A stretch of DNA of 10,375 nucleotides from Chloroflexaceae bacterium. Its GTDB lineage: Bacteria > Chloroflexota > Chloroflexia > Chloroflexales > Chloroflexaceae. How positions within the stretch are numbered: position 1 is the first letter of the stretch; the number at the start of each line of letters is the position of its first letter. The stretch spans positions 1-10,375 of the forward strand of contig JAOACN010000312.1 of assembly GCA_026417815.1 (NCBI GenBank), read 5' to 3'. Shown one piece after another: positions 1 through 7,658 of this stretch. The translations under genes were made by a program, and so were the position numbers. Under the pieces are notes generated by a model. That model was not told the DNA's origin. It saw nothing but the letters and a program-made list of their open reading frames with translations, and searched no databases.

Positions 1-11
1 TGTGGAGGTGT
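1..11 (+). repeat. Copy of the GTGTGGAG repeat motif at the left edge
   Basis: TGTGGAGGTGT equals the core of the tandem repeat at 9386-9449. It begins at the first base of the window, so it may be the right end of a longer tract lying to the left. The rest of the 181-nt leader holds an A/T-richer patch but no gene that I can support. Confidence 0.5.
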
Positions 12-115
12 CGGGCCGGCGCCTCTAGCGCGTTCTTGAACAATCCGTTTTCTCAACGATGTATGGATGTAGAAAAAAAGCCACGCGCCCTACTATCATG
101 GGTGTAAAATCAAGC

Positions 116-121
116 TATACT
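116..121 (+). promoter_or_regulatory. Possible -10 element upstream of the DUF433 gene
   Basis: TATACT lies about 60 nt before the first start codon, inside an A/T-richer stretch (roughly 100-125) that stands out from the GC-rich surroundings. It matches the sigma-70 -10 consensus at five of six positions. No convincing -35 box is seen 16-18 nt upstream, so this is only a candidate. If real, it could drive the toxin-antitoxin-type pair and, by read-through, the cas operon that begins 7 nt after it. Confidence 0.2.
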
Positions 122-181
122 ATTCGCCCAACTCTTGCAGGATCGAACGGGGTTTGAGATAGTCTTCTGAAGGAATGCAAC

Positions 182-409
182 ATGAACTGGATTGATTACA
201 TTACGGTCGATCCATCCATCTGCCACGGCAAGGCGTGCATCAAGGGCACGCGAATTATGGTGTCCGTGATCCTGGACAATCTAGCAGCCGGCCTGACAAT
301 CGAAGAAATTATGCGCAGTTATCCCGCTCTTAGCCGAGAAGCCGTCGCGGCGGCGCTCGCGTATGCCGCTGAACTCGCCAGCGAACGGGTAGTTCCTTTG
401 CCTGCATAG
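182..409 (+). CDS. DUF433 family protein, probable antitoxin
   Basis: This 75-residue protein is a recognisable DUF433 member. It has the family's opening DPxICHGKxCIKGTRI pattern (residues 10-25), then a predicted helix-turn-helix-like helical part with GLTIEEIM and YPALSREAV (residues 37-55). DUF433 proteins are short DNA-binding-like proteins commonly encoded just before a PIN-like DUF5615 toxin, where they are thought to act as antitoxin and repressor. The ATG at 182 is supported by GAAGGA at 169-174, with a 7-nt gap. The next gene follows after only 5 nt, which is the normal arrangement for this pair. Length is typical of the family and no damage is seen. The antitoxin role is inferred from family and context. 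Confidence 0.85.
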   Translation: MNWIDYITVDPSICHGKACIKGTRIMVSVILDNLAAGLTIEEIMRSYPALSREAVAAALAYAAELASERVVPLPA

Positions 410-414
410 AATAT

Positions 415-780
415 ATGGCAGACGTCCCGCGTTTCAAACTTGATGAGAATATGCCTCTCGAAGTGGCGGAGCATCTGCAACGAGCAGGCTATGACGCGAC
501 AACAGTGTGGGAAGAGCGTTTGAGCGGCTCTCCCGACACGGTAATTGCAACGATCTGTCAAAACGAACAGCGGGCGCTGCTTACGCTGGATGTAGGTTTT
601 GCGAACGTTCTGACGTACCCGCCCGCACGATACCCTGGCATCATCGTGTTGCGCCTCAAGCGACAGGAACGATCGCACGTGCTGGAGACCATCGCTCGCC
701 TGGTCGCTCTGCTTTCCACTGAGCCATTACAAGGACGCCTGTGGATCGTAGAAGAAGAACGGGTCAGAATAAGAGGTTAA
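415..780 (+). CDS. DUF5615 family PIN-like protein, probable toxin ribonuclease
   Basis: This 121-residue protein matches the DUF5615 (Mut7-C/PIN-like) family. It begins with the characteristic KLDENMP (residues 8-14), followed by VAEHLQRAGYDATTVWEE, an acidic SPD at 39-41, and LLTLDVGFANV (56-65) holding the late conserved Asp59. Asp10, Glu11, Asp41 and Asp59 are the likely metal-binding acidic set of a PIN-type nuclease. In known pairs such a protein is an RNase toxin held in check by the DUF433 partner encoded just upstream. It lies 5 nt after the antitoxin gene, and its stop codon is only 7 nt before cas10, so the three may share a transcript. Its base composition is visibly lower in GC than the cas genes. 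Family assignment is strong; toxicity is not shown by sequence. Confidence 0.85.
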   Translation: MADVPRFKLDENMPLEVAEHLQRAGYDATTVWEERLSGSPDTVIATICQNEQRALLTLDVGFANVLTYPPARYPGIIVLRLKRQERSHVLETIARLVALLSTEPLQGRLWIVEEERVRIRG

Positions 781-787
781 AGCTACC

Positions 788-3013
788 ATGACGGAACCTC
801 ACGACTTTGCGCCACAGATTGCCAGATATCTGGCCCATCCAGACGAGCCGCCGCAGACGCTCCTCGATCTGGTGCGAGAGGTGCTGGCCATGCCCGAGGC
901 ATGCCCGCTCGTCGCGCTCCAGGAGATGCAGCGGCGCATTGACGCCGACCCGCTGGCCCGCCGGCCGATCGGCCTGGTCTACGGCGGGGCGACAAAGATC
1001 AAGGGCTACGTCTTCGAGGCCCCGAAGCTGCCGGAGATCCGCGGGGCCAGCGCCCTGCTCGACTGGGTGGGCGAGCAGGGCGTCAACCGGATCTGGCGCG
1101 AACATCTGCCCATCGCGACCCCCGCTGATACCCTCCATCCCGCTATCGTCTACGCCGGCGGCGGCTCGTTCCTGGCCTTCGCTCCGGCAGAACTGGCTCC
1201 CGCGCTGGCGACCGCCGTCGAACGCGAATACACGACCCAGACCCTCACCGCCAACAGCGTGGCGGTGGCCGCCAGCTTCAACCTGCTGGAGTTGCGCTAC
1301 GGGCGGCTCTACCCCGCCGGGCGCCAGGGCGAACCGTACTGGGTCGAACGCTTCCTTGCGGATTGCCAGGACGAGCGCAAACGGGCCGCCCTGCTCGAAT
1401 ACTACTATCCTCCGGAAGGCGTCGCTTCCGGGGACACGAGCGACGAGGCATTACGGAGGCGCTTCTTCAACCGCAAGACCTTCGGCGAGCTGGTGACGGT
1501 GCTGGCGACCATGTTCAACCACCGCCGCGACGAGCGCGCCAGCCACGGCGAAACGCGCAGTCTGCCCCATTACGCGATGATGCCGTGGGCGGAAAAGTGC
1601 CAGAGCAGCGATGTGCGTCCCGCGGTGATAACCGCGCGGGTTGGCAGTGATGATCGTCTCCTGAGCGAGCCCTCGGCGCGCAAACTGGCCGCCGGGCGGG
1701 CCGTCAAAGGCGTCGAGATCGGTAGCCTCGTTTCCAACCTGAAACCCTGGACTGTACCGGAGGATCTTGAAGCCCGATCCTGGGAACGGCGCTGGCTGGA
1801 CTATCTCCGGAGCGAGGAAGGGCGGCGGACCGCCTACGCCGTTGATCTTCAGGAACGTAGCGCCGATCCAGCGAAAGATCTGGCCGACATCGGGGCCGCC
1901 TCGACGCCAGGGCGCTACATCGGCCTGATCTACGCCGATGGCAACAACATCGGGCGGCTGATGGCGACCCTGGCCACGCCCGCGGCCTATCACGCCGTTT
2001 CCCGGGCCTTGAGCGACGTGGCCCAGAATGCCGTCTTCGCCGCCCTGGCGCGCCATCTCCGGCCCGTCGAGGCGCGGGACGAGGAAACCGGCAATCGGCG
2101 CCCTGTCCACCCCTTCGAGATCCTGACCATCGGCGGCGATGACCTGTTTGTCATCGTGCCGGGCAGCAAGGCGTTCGATGTTGCCTTGAGCATTGCCCGG
2201 AACTTTGAACGCGAGTTGACCGGGCGCTTTAAGGGACTGGAACGGTCCGTCGGGCTGTCGGTTCTAACGTCACAGCGTATTCCAATGCGCTACGCCGGAG
2301 ACGATGTCACGGCAAAGGAACTGGGTGAGTTCTTGCCCTCGGTCGGGCTTTCGGCGGGGGTGTTAATCGCCCAGGAGAACACGCCCTTCTTCTTCCTGCG
2401 CGACCGGGTCGAGGAACTGCAGAAGTTAGCCAAGAAGCGCGCCAGAACGAGCGCAAAGCAGAGCTTCTATGGCGGAGCGGTGGACTTTATGGCGATGAAA
2501 TCCATCACCATGGTGAGCGACGATATTGCCGCCTTCCGCAAGGAGGCCCTGGGCGACCACAAGGAGAGCCGGCGCCGCCTGACGGCCCGCCCGTATACCT
2601 GGGCCGAGTTCGCCGGCCTCCTGGCGACCGTCCGCACGCTCAAGCAGGCTCGCATGCCCCGTTCCCAGCTCTACCGCCTGCGCCGCGCGCTGGACGCCGA
2701 TCAGGGCGACAGTGTGCTCGTCAGCACGATGGAGTACCTCTACACCCGCGCCCGGCTTGGCAAGCCGCTTGATAAGACCCTGCTGACCCATATCGAGCAA
2801 GCCTGGTGCTATCCATCGGTTGGCGCGACAGGCCGCATCGGTATGCCGCCCTGGTCGCCCTGGCCGAAGGAATGGACCGAAAAGAACGGCAAGCCAGCCT
2901 ACGAGACGATCTGGCCCGATTTGCTGGAAGCCTATGAGTTCGTGGAGACCGACGGTCACTCCCAGGTCGCGCCGGAGGCGAATGCAGCGGAACCATCTGT
3001 TGCGGAGGCGTAA
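788..3013 (+). CDS. cas10: Type III CRISPR-Cas large subunit Cas10 (cyclase palm intact, no HD domain)
   Basis: This is the 741-residue large subunit of the effector complex. An N-terminal Palm1 domain starts near residue 60 and carries the Cas10 signature around 68-92 (IKGYVFEAPKLPEIRGAS), with a non-catalytic AGGGS turn at 123-127. Palm2 starts near 376 with YADGNN (Asp384, likely metal ligand) and carries the catalytic GGDD at 449-452, predicting cyclic oligoadenylate synthesis on target RNA binding. Only about 60 residues precede Palm1 and no HD motif is seen, so the single-stranded DNase domain is absent. The linker between palms has a worn zinc ribbon: Cys271 remains but the partner positions read Ser (274, 293, 296). 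The C-terminal part (about 580-720) is probably the helical D4 domain that contacts Cas11. The start has a GAGG at 773-776, 11 nt upstream, a rather long gap. The stop overlaps the next start as TAATG. Confidence 0.93.
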   Translation: MTEPHDFAPQIARYLAHPDEPPQTLLDLVREVLAMPEACPLVALQEMQRRIDADPLARRPIGLVYGGATKIKGYVFEAPKLPEIRGASALLDWVGEQGVNRIWREHLPIATPADTLHPAIVYAGGGSFLAFAPAELAPALATAVEREYTTQTLTANSVAVAASFNLLELRYGRLYPAGRQGEPYWVERFLADCQDERKRAALLEYYYPPEGVASGDTSDEALRRRFFNRKTFGELVTVLATMFNHRRDERASHGETRSLPHYAMMPWAEKCQSSDVRPAVITARVGSDDRLLSEPSARKLAAGRAVKGVEIGSLVSNLKPWTVPEDLEARSWERRWLDYLRSEEGRRTAYAVDLQERSADPAKDLADIGAASTPGRYIGLIYADGNNIGRLMATLATPAAYHAVSRALSDVAQNAVFAALARHLRPVEARDEETGNRRPVHPFEILTIGGDDLFVIVPGSKAFDVALSIARNFERELTGRFKGLERSVGLSVLTSQRIPMRYAGDDVTAKELGEFLPSVGLSAGVLIAQENTPFFFLRDRVEELQKLAKKRARTSAKQSFYGGAVDFMAMKSITMVSDDIAAFRKEALGDHKESRRRLTARPYTWAEFAGLLATVRTLKQARMPRSQLYRLRRALDADQGDSVLVSTMEYLYTRARLGKPLDKTLLTHIEQAWCYPSVGATGRIGMPPWSPWPKEWTEKNGKPAYETIWPDLLEAYEFVETDGHSQVAPEANAAEPSVAEA

Positions 3014-3690
3014 TGGAGCTACGGATCGCGTTAACCATCACCAGCCGCACCCCTGTCAGCGTCGGGGCCGGTGGTAGTGTCGGCGCCCTGGCCGACAAGA
3101 GTATCGTCCGCGACGGCTGGGGACGCCCGATCATCCCCGGCTCTCAGGTGAAGGGCAAATTGCGCTGGGCCGCCGAGCAACTGCTGCGCGGCCTGGGGCA
3201 GGATGTTCCGACCCCATTTGAAGGGCCGAAACGTGAGGAGTTGCCCACCCTGGTCCGTGACCTCTTCGGCAGCCCCCGGCAACGCTCGCCGCTCTTCTTC
3301 GCCGATCTGCCCGGGGTGATCGGCGACCCGGCGCGCCTCGACGCCCTGCGCGACAGCCCGGAGCAGCGGAGCAGCCAGATCCGGCCCTCGGTGGCCCTCG
3401 ACCGCCGGCGCCGCACGGCCGCCGACAATCTTCTCGTCTTCCAGGAAACCGCGCTGGAGACGACCAGCTTTTATTCGGAACGGGCCATCACCGGCAGGGT
3501 TGATAGCCTGGATCACGTGGCGCTGCTGTGGGTGGCGGCGGGCCTGAGCACCCGCTGGGGCGGGGCCAAATCGCGGGGTCTGGGCTGGGCCGAGGTGACC
3601 GCGCGAGTCTGGGTGGATGGCGACGAACGGAGCGCCGACCGGTTGCGCGCGGATGTACGCGCCCTGGTGGCAGGTAGCGGAGGCCGGTAA
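3013..3690 (+). CDS. csm3: Cas7 backbone subunit (Csm3-like RAMP), copy 1, predicted catalytic
   Basis: This 225-residue RAMP protein looks like a Csm3-type Cas7, a backbone subunit that binds crRNA and cuts target RNA. It has VSVGAGGSVG (15-24), then ADKSIVRD (27-34), whose Asp28 aligns with the catalytic Asp of Csm3, then PIIPGSQVKGKLRWA (39-53), the conserved RAMP helix-entry motif. Near the end GGAKSRGLG (183-191) is the glycine-rich loop. A middle region (about 85-160) with SSQIRPSVALDRRRR and ETTSFYSERAI is the typical thumb part. The gene starts on the last base of the cas10 stop codon (TAATG). It is the shortest of the four Cas7 genes, and in order it corresponds to the first Cas7 module of the fused III-Dv and III-E proteins. 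Cas7 identity is firm; the exact position in the complex is inferred. Confidence 0.9.
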   Translation: MELRIALTITSRTPVSVGAGGSVGALADKSIVRDGWGRPIIPGSQVKGKLRWAAEQLLRGLGQDVPTPFEGPKREELPTLVRDLFGSPRQRSPLFFADLPGVIGDPARLDALRDSPEQRSSQIRPSVALDRRRRTAADNLLVFQETALETTSFYSERAITGRVDSLDHVALLWVAAGLSTRWGGAKSRGLGWAEVTARVWVDGDERSADRLRADVRALVAGSGGR

Positions 3691-4856
3691 TGCTGCTGCT
3701 CACCTTTGATCTCGAAGCCCTGGCGCCGCTGACCTTTCCCGAGCGCAAGCCCGGCGTGCAATTCAACGCCAGCCTGCCCTACGTGCCCGGCGCGGCGCTC
3801 TTCGGCGCCCTGGGCCAGATCTTCGGCGCTCAAGCCGCGTTTGATGAGGCGCTCTTCCGCGCCATTCGCTGCCACAACGCCTACCCGGCGCGGCCGGAAG
3901 ACCCCTGGGTGCGCCCGCTCCCGGCGACCGCCATCCAGCCCAGGGGCGCGGACGAAGGCGAACGCGTGGCCGACTCGCTCTACGCGCGGGTGTGCTGGGA
4001 GCGCCAGCAGCCCCTGGCACTGATCTATGCCCCCACTGATATCGATGGACGGCCCTGGGAGGCGGTGGGCCAGAAGTTCTACACCCTGAGCGGCGACCGT
4101 CTCCAGTACTGCAGCGTTCAGCAGCGCGTCCTGACGCGTGTGGGGATCAACCGGCAGCGCGGCACGGCCGAGGACCGGCGCCTGTACTCGCTGCTGGCCA
4201 TCCGTGAAACGACGGAAGTCAAAGCCGAAGGAGGCTCGCGCCGCGCGCCGACCCGCTTCCGCGGCAGCATCGCGCTGCCGGATGGCAGCGAGGAGCGAGT
4301 GCGCCGGACCCTCGCCCAGATTACCCACCTGGGCGGGCGGCAGACCAGCGGGTTGGGTGCGGTGAAGGTCGAAGTGTCTTCGACCGATGCTCGTGCCGAT
4401 GAGGCGCGGCAGGTACAGCAACGAGTCGCGGCGATGACGCGGCGCTTTCGGGAGCAGGCGCAGTTGTACGAGGCTCTCGGCGGGGCGCCGTGGCCGATTA
4501 CAGGCAGCATCTTTACGCTCAACCTGCTCGCCGATGCGTTTCTGTTCGAACACGGCTGGCTGCCCACGCAGGAGTTGAGCGCCGAACAGCTTAAAGAGTT
4601 GACCGGCATCGAGGCGGCCCTGGTGCGCGCTTTCACCACCACCAGAATGATCGGCGGATGGAACGTGCTCTGGCAGCGCCCCAAGCCCACCGGCGCGGCG
4701 GTGGCGATGGGCGGGGTGTTTGTCTTCCAGACCGACCGGCCGCTGAATGAGGAGGATTGCAAGCGCCTGGCGCACCTCCAGCTTGACGGCATCGGCGAGC
4801 GCCGCAACGAGGGCTACGGTCAGGTGCGCGTCTGCGATGAGTTCCATCTACGCTAA
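3690..4856 (+). CDS. csx10: Csx10, the Cas5-type RAMP subunit of type III-D
   Basis: This 388-residue protein is the subtype marker of the locus. It has two RAMP halves. The first carries YVPGAALFGALG (31-42), the strongly Csx10-like block INRQRGTAEDRRLYSLLAI (153-171) and a glycine loop HLGGRQTSGLGAV (213-225). The second ends with DGIGERRNEGYGQV (366-379), the family's closing glycine-rich signature. Csx10 takes the Cas5 role in III-D complexes, holding the 5' repeat-derived tag of the crRNA and contacting Cas10. The gene starts by TAATG overlap with the preceding cas7, with GCGGAGG just upstream as a ribosome site. Downstream is a 15-nt gap to cas11. Length suits the family and no disruption is seen. 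Its presence, together with the Csx19-like gene, is why the locus is called III-D rather than III-A, III-B or III-C. Confidence 0.92.
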   Translation: MLLLTFDLEALAPLTFPERKPGVQFNASLPYVPGAALFGALGQIFGAQAAFDEALFRAIRCHNAYPARPEDPWVRPLPATAIQPRGADEGERVADSLYARVCWERQQPLALIYAPTDIDGRPWEAVGQKFYTLSGDRLQYCSVQQRVLTRVGINRQRGTAEDRRLYSLLAIRETTEVKAEGGSRRAPTRFRGSIALPDGSEERVRRTLAQITHLGGRQTSGLGAVKVEVSSTDARADEARQVQQRVAAMTRRFREQAQLYEALGGAPWPITGSIFTLNLLADAFLFEHGWLPTQELSAEQLKELTGIEAALVRAFTTTRMIGGWNVLWQRPKPTGAAVAMGGVFVFQTDRPLNEEDCKRLAHLQLDGIGERRNEGYGQVRVCDEFHLR

Positions 4857-4871
4857 CGCCAAGGAGCGATC

Positions 4872-5357
4872 ATGAATACAAACGCGTTGGAACCCGCGAT
4901 CCTGCGCCGCGATCTGCTGCTGCAGGAGGCGATTGATCAGCAACTCGACACCCTGGTGCGCCAGGCGAACCGGACCGCGGCGCTTCTCAAAGACACCAGA
5001 ATGGAAAAAAACCAGTTGCGCAACGTGCTTAACGTCGCCGTTACCTCACGCTCGCCAGAAGTGGTGATCAACTTTATCCGCTACCAGATTGCCCGGGAGC
5101 AGGACAAGTGGAGCCGCGACCGGGAAGGCTTCGGGCATACAGTGATCGAGGATCTGCGCGGGATCGTTGATCGACTCGCCGCTCGCGTCGAGGAAACCGT
5201 CAAGAAAGAAATGCCCGATGCGCCGCAGGCGGAAACCCTGCGCCACAGCGCCTATGTGCGCCTGATGCAACTCTACCTCGGCTACCTTAACCGGGCCTTC
5301 TATTACGGCAAGGAGACCGGTGATTTTGAGCGACTACGGGAGGGCGCCAATGCCTGA
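4872..5357 (+). CDS. cas11: Small subunit Cas11 (Csm2-like, type III-D)
   Basis: This 161-residue protein is predicted to be almost entirely helical, with no hydrophobic membrane segment, as expected of the small subunit that lines the inner filament and contacts target RNA. Diagnostic stretches are RMEKNQLRNVLNVA (about 44-57), the segment EVVINFIRYQ, and the C-terminal LYLGYLNRAFYYGKE, which recalls the conserved last helices of Csm2-type proteins (Leu-Tyr-x-Gly-Tyr and Phe-Tyr-Tyr). It sits between csx10 and a cas7, where III-D loci place it. The ATG at 4872 has a strong AAGGAG at 4861-4866 with a 5-nt gap, stronger than most in this operon, fitting a subunit needed in several copies. Its end overlaps the next gene. 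Small-subunit identity rests on size, fold type, these patterns and position; small subunits diverge fast. Confidence 0.82.
   Translation: MNTNALEPAILRRDLLLQEAIDQQLDTLVRQANRTAALLKDTRMEKNQLRNVLNVAVTSRSPEVVINFIRYQIAREQDKWSRDREGFGHTVIEDLRGIVDRLAARVEETVKKEMPDAPQAETLRHSAYVRLMQLYLGYLNRAFYYGKETGDFERLREGANA
5338..5344 (+). promoter_or_regulatory. Ribosome binding site that favours the ATG at 5350
   Basis: GGGAGGG ends 5 nt before the ATG at 5350 and lies inside the end of cas11. An in-frame GTG at 5320 also has AAGGAG at 5310-5315. The ATG is preferred because the RAMP domain needs no residues upstream of it and the spacing is good, but the GTG start (10 residues longer) cannot be excluded. Confidence 0.5.
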
Positions 5358-6159
5358 CGAACTGGACTATTCCTTCGCCGCGCTGCGCAACCGCCTGACC
5401 GTGCGCGGCGAACTGGTGGCGCTGAGCGGGCTGCGCATCGGCGCCGGCCGCGAAAGCGGCGTGGTGGGCAACGACCTCCCGGTGCTGCGCGATGCCTTCG
5501 AGCGCCCGTTCATCCCCGGCGCATCGCTGAAAGGCGCCTTCCGCGCCCGCGTCGAGGCGCTGATCCACAGCGCGGCCCCTGACCAGGCCCGCGACCTGGA
5601 GGCCATCGAGCGGCGCATGCGCAATGGTATGGCCGAAGAGCAGGATGCCGAGATCTGGCGCGAATCGACCATGATCGAATTGACCTTCGGCGCGCCGTGG
5701 GTCGGCGGGCGGATCTTCTTCAAGGACGCCCCGGTGAAAGCGGATCTCTGGTTCGGGCAGTTCGAGGTGCGCAATGGCGTGGCGCTCAACCGAGATACCG
5801 AGACGGTCGAGCAGGGGCTGTTGTACGACTATGAAGTGGTCCCCGCCGGCACGCGCTTCGAGATGGAACTGGCGCTGGAAAACGCCGCCGACTGGCAGTT
5901 GGGGATGGTGCTCCTGGCGCTGCAACCCTGGGAGCGCGGCGACGTGCAGATCGGCGGCTTCCGCAGCCGCGGTCTGGGGCACGTGCGACTGGAGGGGGTC
6001 ACGCACAGCTACATCGCCTTGCGCCCCGGCAACGCCGATGATGTTCTGGCCTTTCTCGACGGCGCGGGCGACGCGCCGACCGCGGAGCAGATCGCGGCCT
6101 GGAAGCGGGCGTTCCGGGAGGAACTGCGCCGCCGGGCCATCGCGCAGAGCAGGGGGTAA
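5350..6159 (+). CDS. csm3: Cas7 backbone subunit (Csm3-like RAMP), copy 2, predicted catalytic
   Basis: Starting at ATG 5350 this gives 269 residues (279 if the GTG at 5320 is used). It is a Csm3-like Cas7. GLRIGAGRESGVVGNDLPVLRD (27-48) holds Asp42, five residues before the conserved Arg just as in copy 1, so it is the predicted target-RNA cutting residue. Then come PFIPGASLKGAFRARVEAL (53-71), a thumb-like middle with VRNGVALNRDTETVEQGLLYD region (140-160), and the glycine loop IGGFRSRGLGHV (201-212). The C-terminal 45 residues form a charged helical extension. The start overlaps the cas11 stop by 8 nt. Adjacent copy 3 has the same architecture; together the pair corresponds in order to the double-Cas7 protein (Cas7-2x) of the fused III-Dv system. 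Cas7 identity is firm. Confidence 0.9.
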   Translation: MPDELDYSFAALRNRLTVRGELVALSGLRIGAGRESGVVGNDLPVLRDAFERPFIPGASLKGAFRARVEALIHSAAPDQARDLEAIERRMRNGMAEEQDAEIWRESTMIELTFGAPWVGGRIFFKDAPVKADLWFGQFEVRNGVALNRDTETVEQGLLYDYEVVPAGTRFEMELALENAADWQLGMVLLALQPWERGDVQIGGFRSRGLGHVRLEGVTHSYIALRPGNADDVLAFLDGAGDAPTAEQIAAWKRAFREELRRRAIAQSRG

Positions 6160-6165
6160 GCAGCT

Positions 6166-7200
6166 ATGCACAAGGCGACGTTTCTCGAAGGAACCATCAA
6201 CCTCACCATCGCTCCCGATGGGCCGATCCTGATCAAGGCCGGCGAGAGCGGCGGCGCCGACCCGACCCTGCCGGATATGGAGTTTGTGCGCAGCCAGAGC
6301 CGCATCTACCTGCCCGGCCCCTCGCTCAAGGGAGTGGTGCGCGCCCAGTGCGAACGTATCTGCCGTTCGCTGGACGGCCCGACCCGGTACGACCTGGCGC
6401 GCCAGCGGCGCGGCGACGACGAGTTTATTCCGCCCCTGGCCGATAACCCGCTGGTCGAACGGAAGCGTTACAAGCCGTATACGCGGGGCGGCGACGAGAT
6501 GCGTTTCTCTTCGGGGATCTATTTCGAGGAACTGCGCAGCAACAGTAACGCCGCTGGCGATACTGCGCTGATCTACCGCCGTTCTTCGCTGGTGAGCCAG
6601 ATCTTCGGCCACACCAGCCTGGCCGGGCGGGTACGCTTCGCCGATGCCTATCCCACCGGGGAGGTACTCATTGAGGAGCGCAACGGCGTGGCGATCGACC
6701 GCATCTACGGCTCGGTCGCGGTCGGCCCCTTTAACTACGAAACCGTGGTAGGCGGGGCCTTCGCCACCCGCATCGACTTCAAGAACCTGACCCTGGCGCA
6801 ACTGGCCCTGCTGGGCCTGGCCCTGCGCGACCTGGCCGAGGGGCGCGTGGGCATCGGCTTCGGCAAGTCGCGCGGGTTGGGGCGGGTGAAGATCACCTTT
6901 GATTCCCTGCGCATCTTCTACCCGACCTGCGAACTGGCAAGCGGGGCATTGCGCCTGCTCGACGGGCGCGAGGCGGCGCCGGCGGGCAAGCTGGCCGGCC
7001 TGGGCGCGCTGTGCGCCGATGGCCGCTACCAGGGCTACGCTCTGCCGCCGCGCGAGGTTGATCTGGCCGATCTTCCCGAAGGACTGGCCTGCCAGCCCGA
7101 CGAGATCATGGGCGTGAGCCTTACGGCTACGGGCGACGAGCAGGTCCGCGCCATCTGGAAAGCCTGCATGCCCGCCTGGCGCTGGGAGGTCGGCCTATGA
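6166..7200 (+). CDS. Cas7 backbone subunit (Csm3/Csm5-like RAMP), copy 3, predicted catalytic
   Basis: This 344-residue RAMP protein has PDMEFVRSQS (36-45), whose Asp37 stands at the same distance from the conserved Arg as the catalytic Asp of copies 1 and 2. RIYLPGPSLKGVVRAQ (46-61) follows, then an enlarged middle (65-135) with many charged residues, a thumb with VAIDRIYGSVAVG (175-187), and the glycine loop IGFGKSRGLGRV (230-241). The last 100 residues after the glycine loop are an extra C-terminal part rich in Leu, Ala and Gly, longer than a plain Csm3. The ATG at 6166 has AGGGGG at 6151-6156 with a 9-nt gap, 6 nt after the previous stop. It ends by ATGA overlap with the Csx19-like gene. 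It may be a middle or end backbone subunit; the exact slot is not readable from sequence. Confidence 0.88.
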   Translation: MHKATFLEGTINLTIAPDGPILIKAGESGGADPTLPDMEFVRSQSRIYLPGPSLKGVVRAQCERICRSLDGPTRYDLARQRRGDDEFIPPLADNPLVERKRYKPYTRGGDEMRFSSGIYFEELRSNSNAAGDTALIYRRSSLVSQIFGHTSLAGRVRFADAYPTGEVLIEERNGVAIDRIYGSVAVGPFNYETVVGGAFATRIDFKNLTLAQLALLGLALRDLAEGRVGIGFGKSRGLGRVKITFDSLRIFYPTCELASGALRLLDGREAAPAGKLAGLGALCADGRYQGYALPPREVDLADLPEGLACQPDEIMGVSLTATGDEQVRAIWKACMPAWRWEVGL

Positions 7201-7658
7201 AAAAAGGCTACCTGTACCGCATCGCTCGGGCCGACGCTGCGCGCGTCCGCGAGCTGGCGGGGGAGGTTGTCGGCCTGCCCTGCTGGAGCTTCGGCGGCGC
7301 GGCGCTGTGTGATCTCGACCCCGGCAAGGGGACCGACAATCTGCGCCCGATCAGGGCGCTCGGCAGGCTGGAGGATCTTGACCTGCGCGGCGACCTTGGC
7401 CACATCTTTTCGGCCCGCGCCGAGGTGCGCTGGAAGCGGCGCGACGACGGATCCTACGACGTGCTGGTGCTGAGCGAACAGGCCCTCAGCATCACAGGAT
7501 TGCAAACCCTGGGCGAAGAGTGGGACGTGAGCGAGCCTCCGGCGCGCAACAAGATCATCCAGACTGGCCAGTATCCCCCGCTGACGTACCTGACCTATCA
7601 CGCGCCCAACGGCGCCGCGCAATTCGTGCGCTACAGCCACCCCGAGGTGACGCCATGA
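7197..7658 (+). CDS. csx19: Csx19-like type III-D accessory subunit
   Basis: This 153-residue protein is probably Csx19 (the TIGR03984-type family found beside csx10). Supporting features are a core HIFSARAEVRWKRRDDGSYD (69-88), similar to the family's phenylalanine-x-glutamate-x-arginine-tryptophan strand, and a C-terminal beta part LTYLTYHAPNGAAQFVRY (129-146) with the aromatic Tyr-x-x-x-x-Gly pattern. In III-D complexes whose structures are known, Csx19 is a small structural subunit near the Cas10/Cas5 end; its biochemical role is not settled. The gene starts by ATGA overlap with cas7 copy 3, with GGGAGG at 7184-7189, and ends by ATGA overlap with the fourth cas7. This position directly before the divergent Cas7 matches the III-Dv order. 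No catalytic motif is seen. The assignment leans on context and a weak motif match. Confidence 0.65.
   Translation: MKKGYLYRIARADAARVRELAGEVVGLPCWSFGGAALCDLDPGKGTDNLRPIRALGRLEDLDLRGDLGHIFSARAEVRWKRRDDGSYDVLVLSEQALSITGLQTLGEEWDVSEPPARNKIIQTGQYPPLTYLTYHAPNGAAQFVRYSHPEVTP

Noticed and set aside
36..65. TTGAAC as a -35 box followed by a -10 near 59-65
   Set aside because: The spacing allows only poor -10 matches (ATGTAT, TGTATG), and TATACT at 116 is a better -10 candidate.
788..970. An HD nuclease domain at the start of Cas10
   Set aside because: Only about 60 residues precede Palm1 and no paired His-Asp motif is present; an in-frame extension upstream is blocked by the neighbouring gene.
3513..4847. 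Long minus-strand open frame (about 444 codons) opposite csx10
   Set aside because: Same cause: a shadow of the csx10 gene, with no recognisable motif or ribosome site.
5287..6801. Long minus-strand open frame (about 504 codons) opposite the Cas7 genes
   Set aside because: It is antisense to two clear RAMP genes; GC-rich codon bias leaves few stops on the other strand, and its translation shows no family pattern.
7520..7654. Longer start for the fourth cas7, adding 45 residues
   Set aside because: The added part overlaps csx19 by over 130 nt and reads as Arg/Pro/Gln-rich shadow sequence; the ATG at 7655 has an ATGA overlap and a ribosome site.
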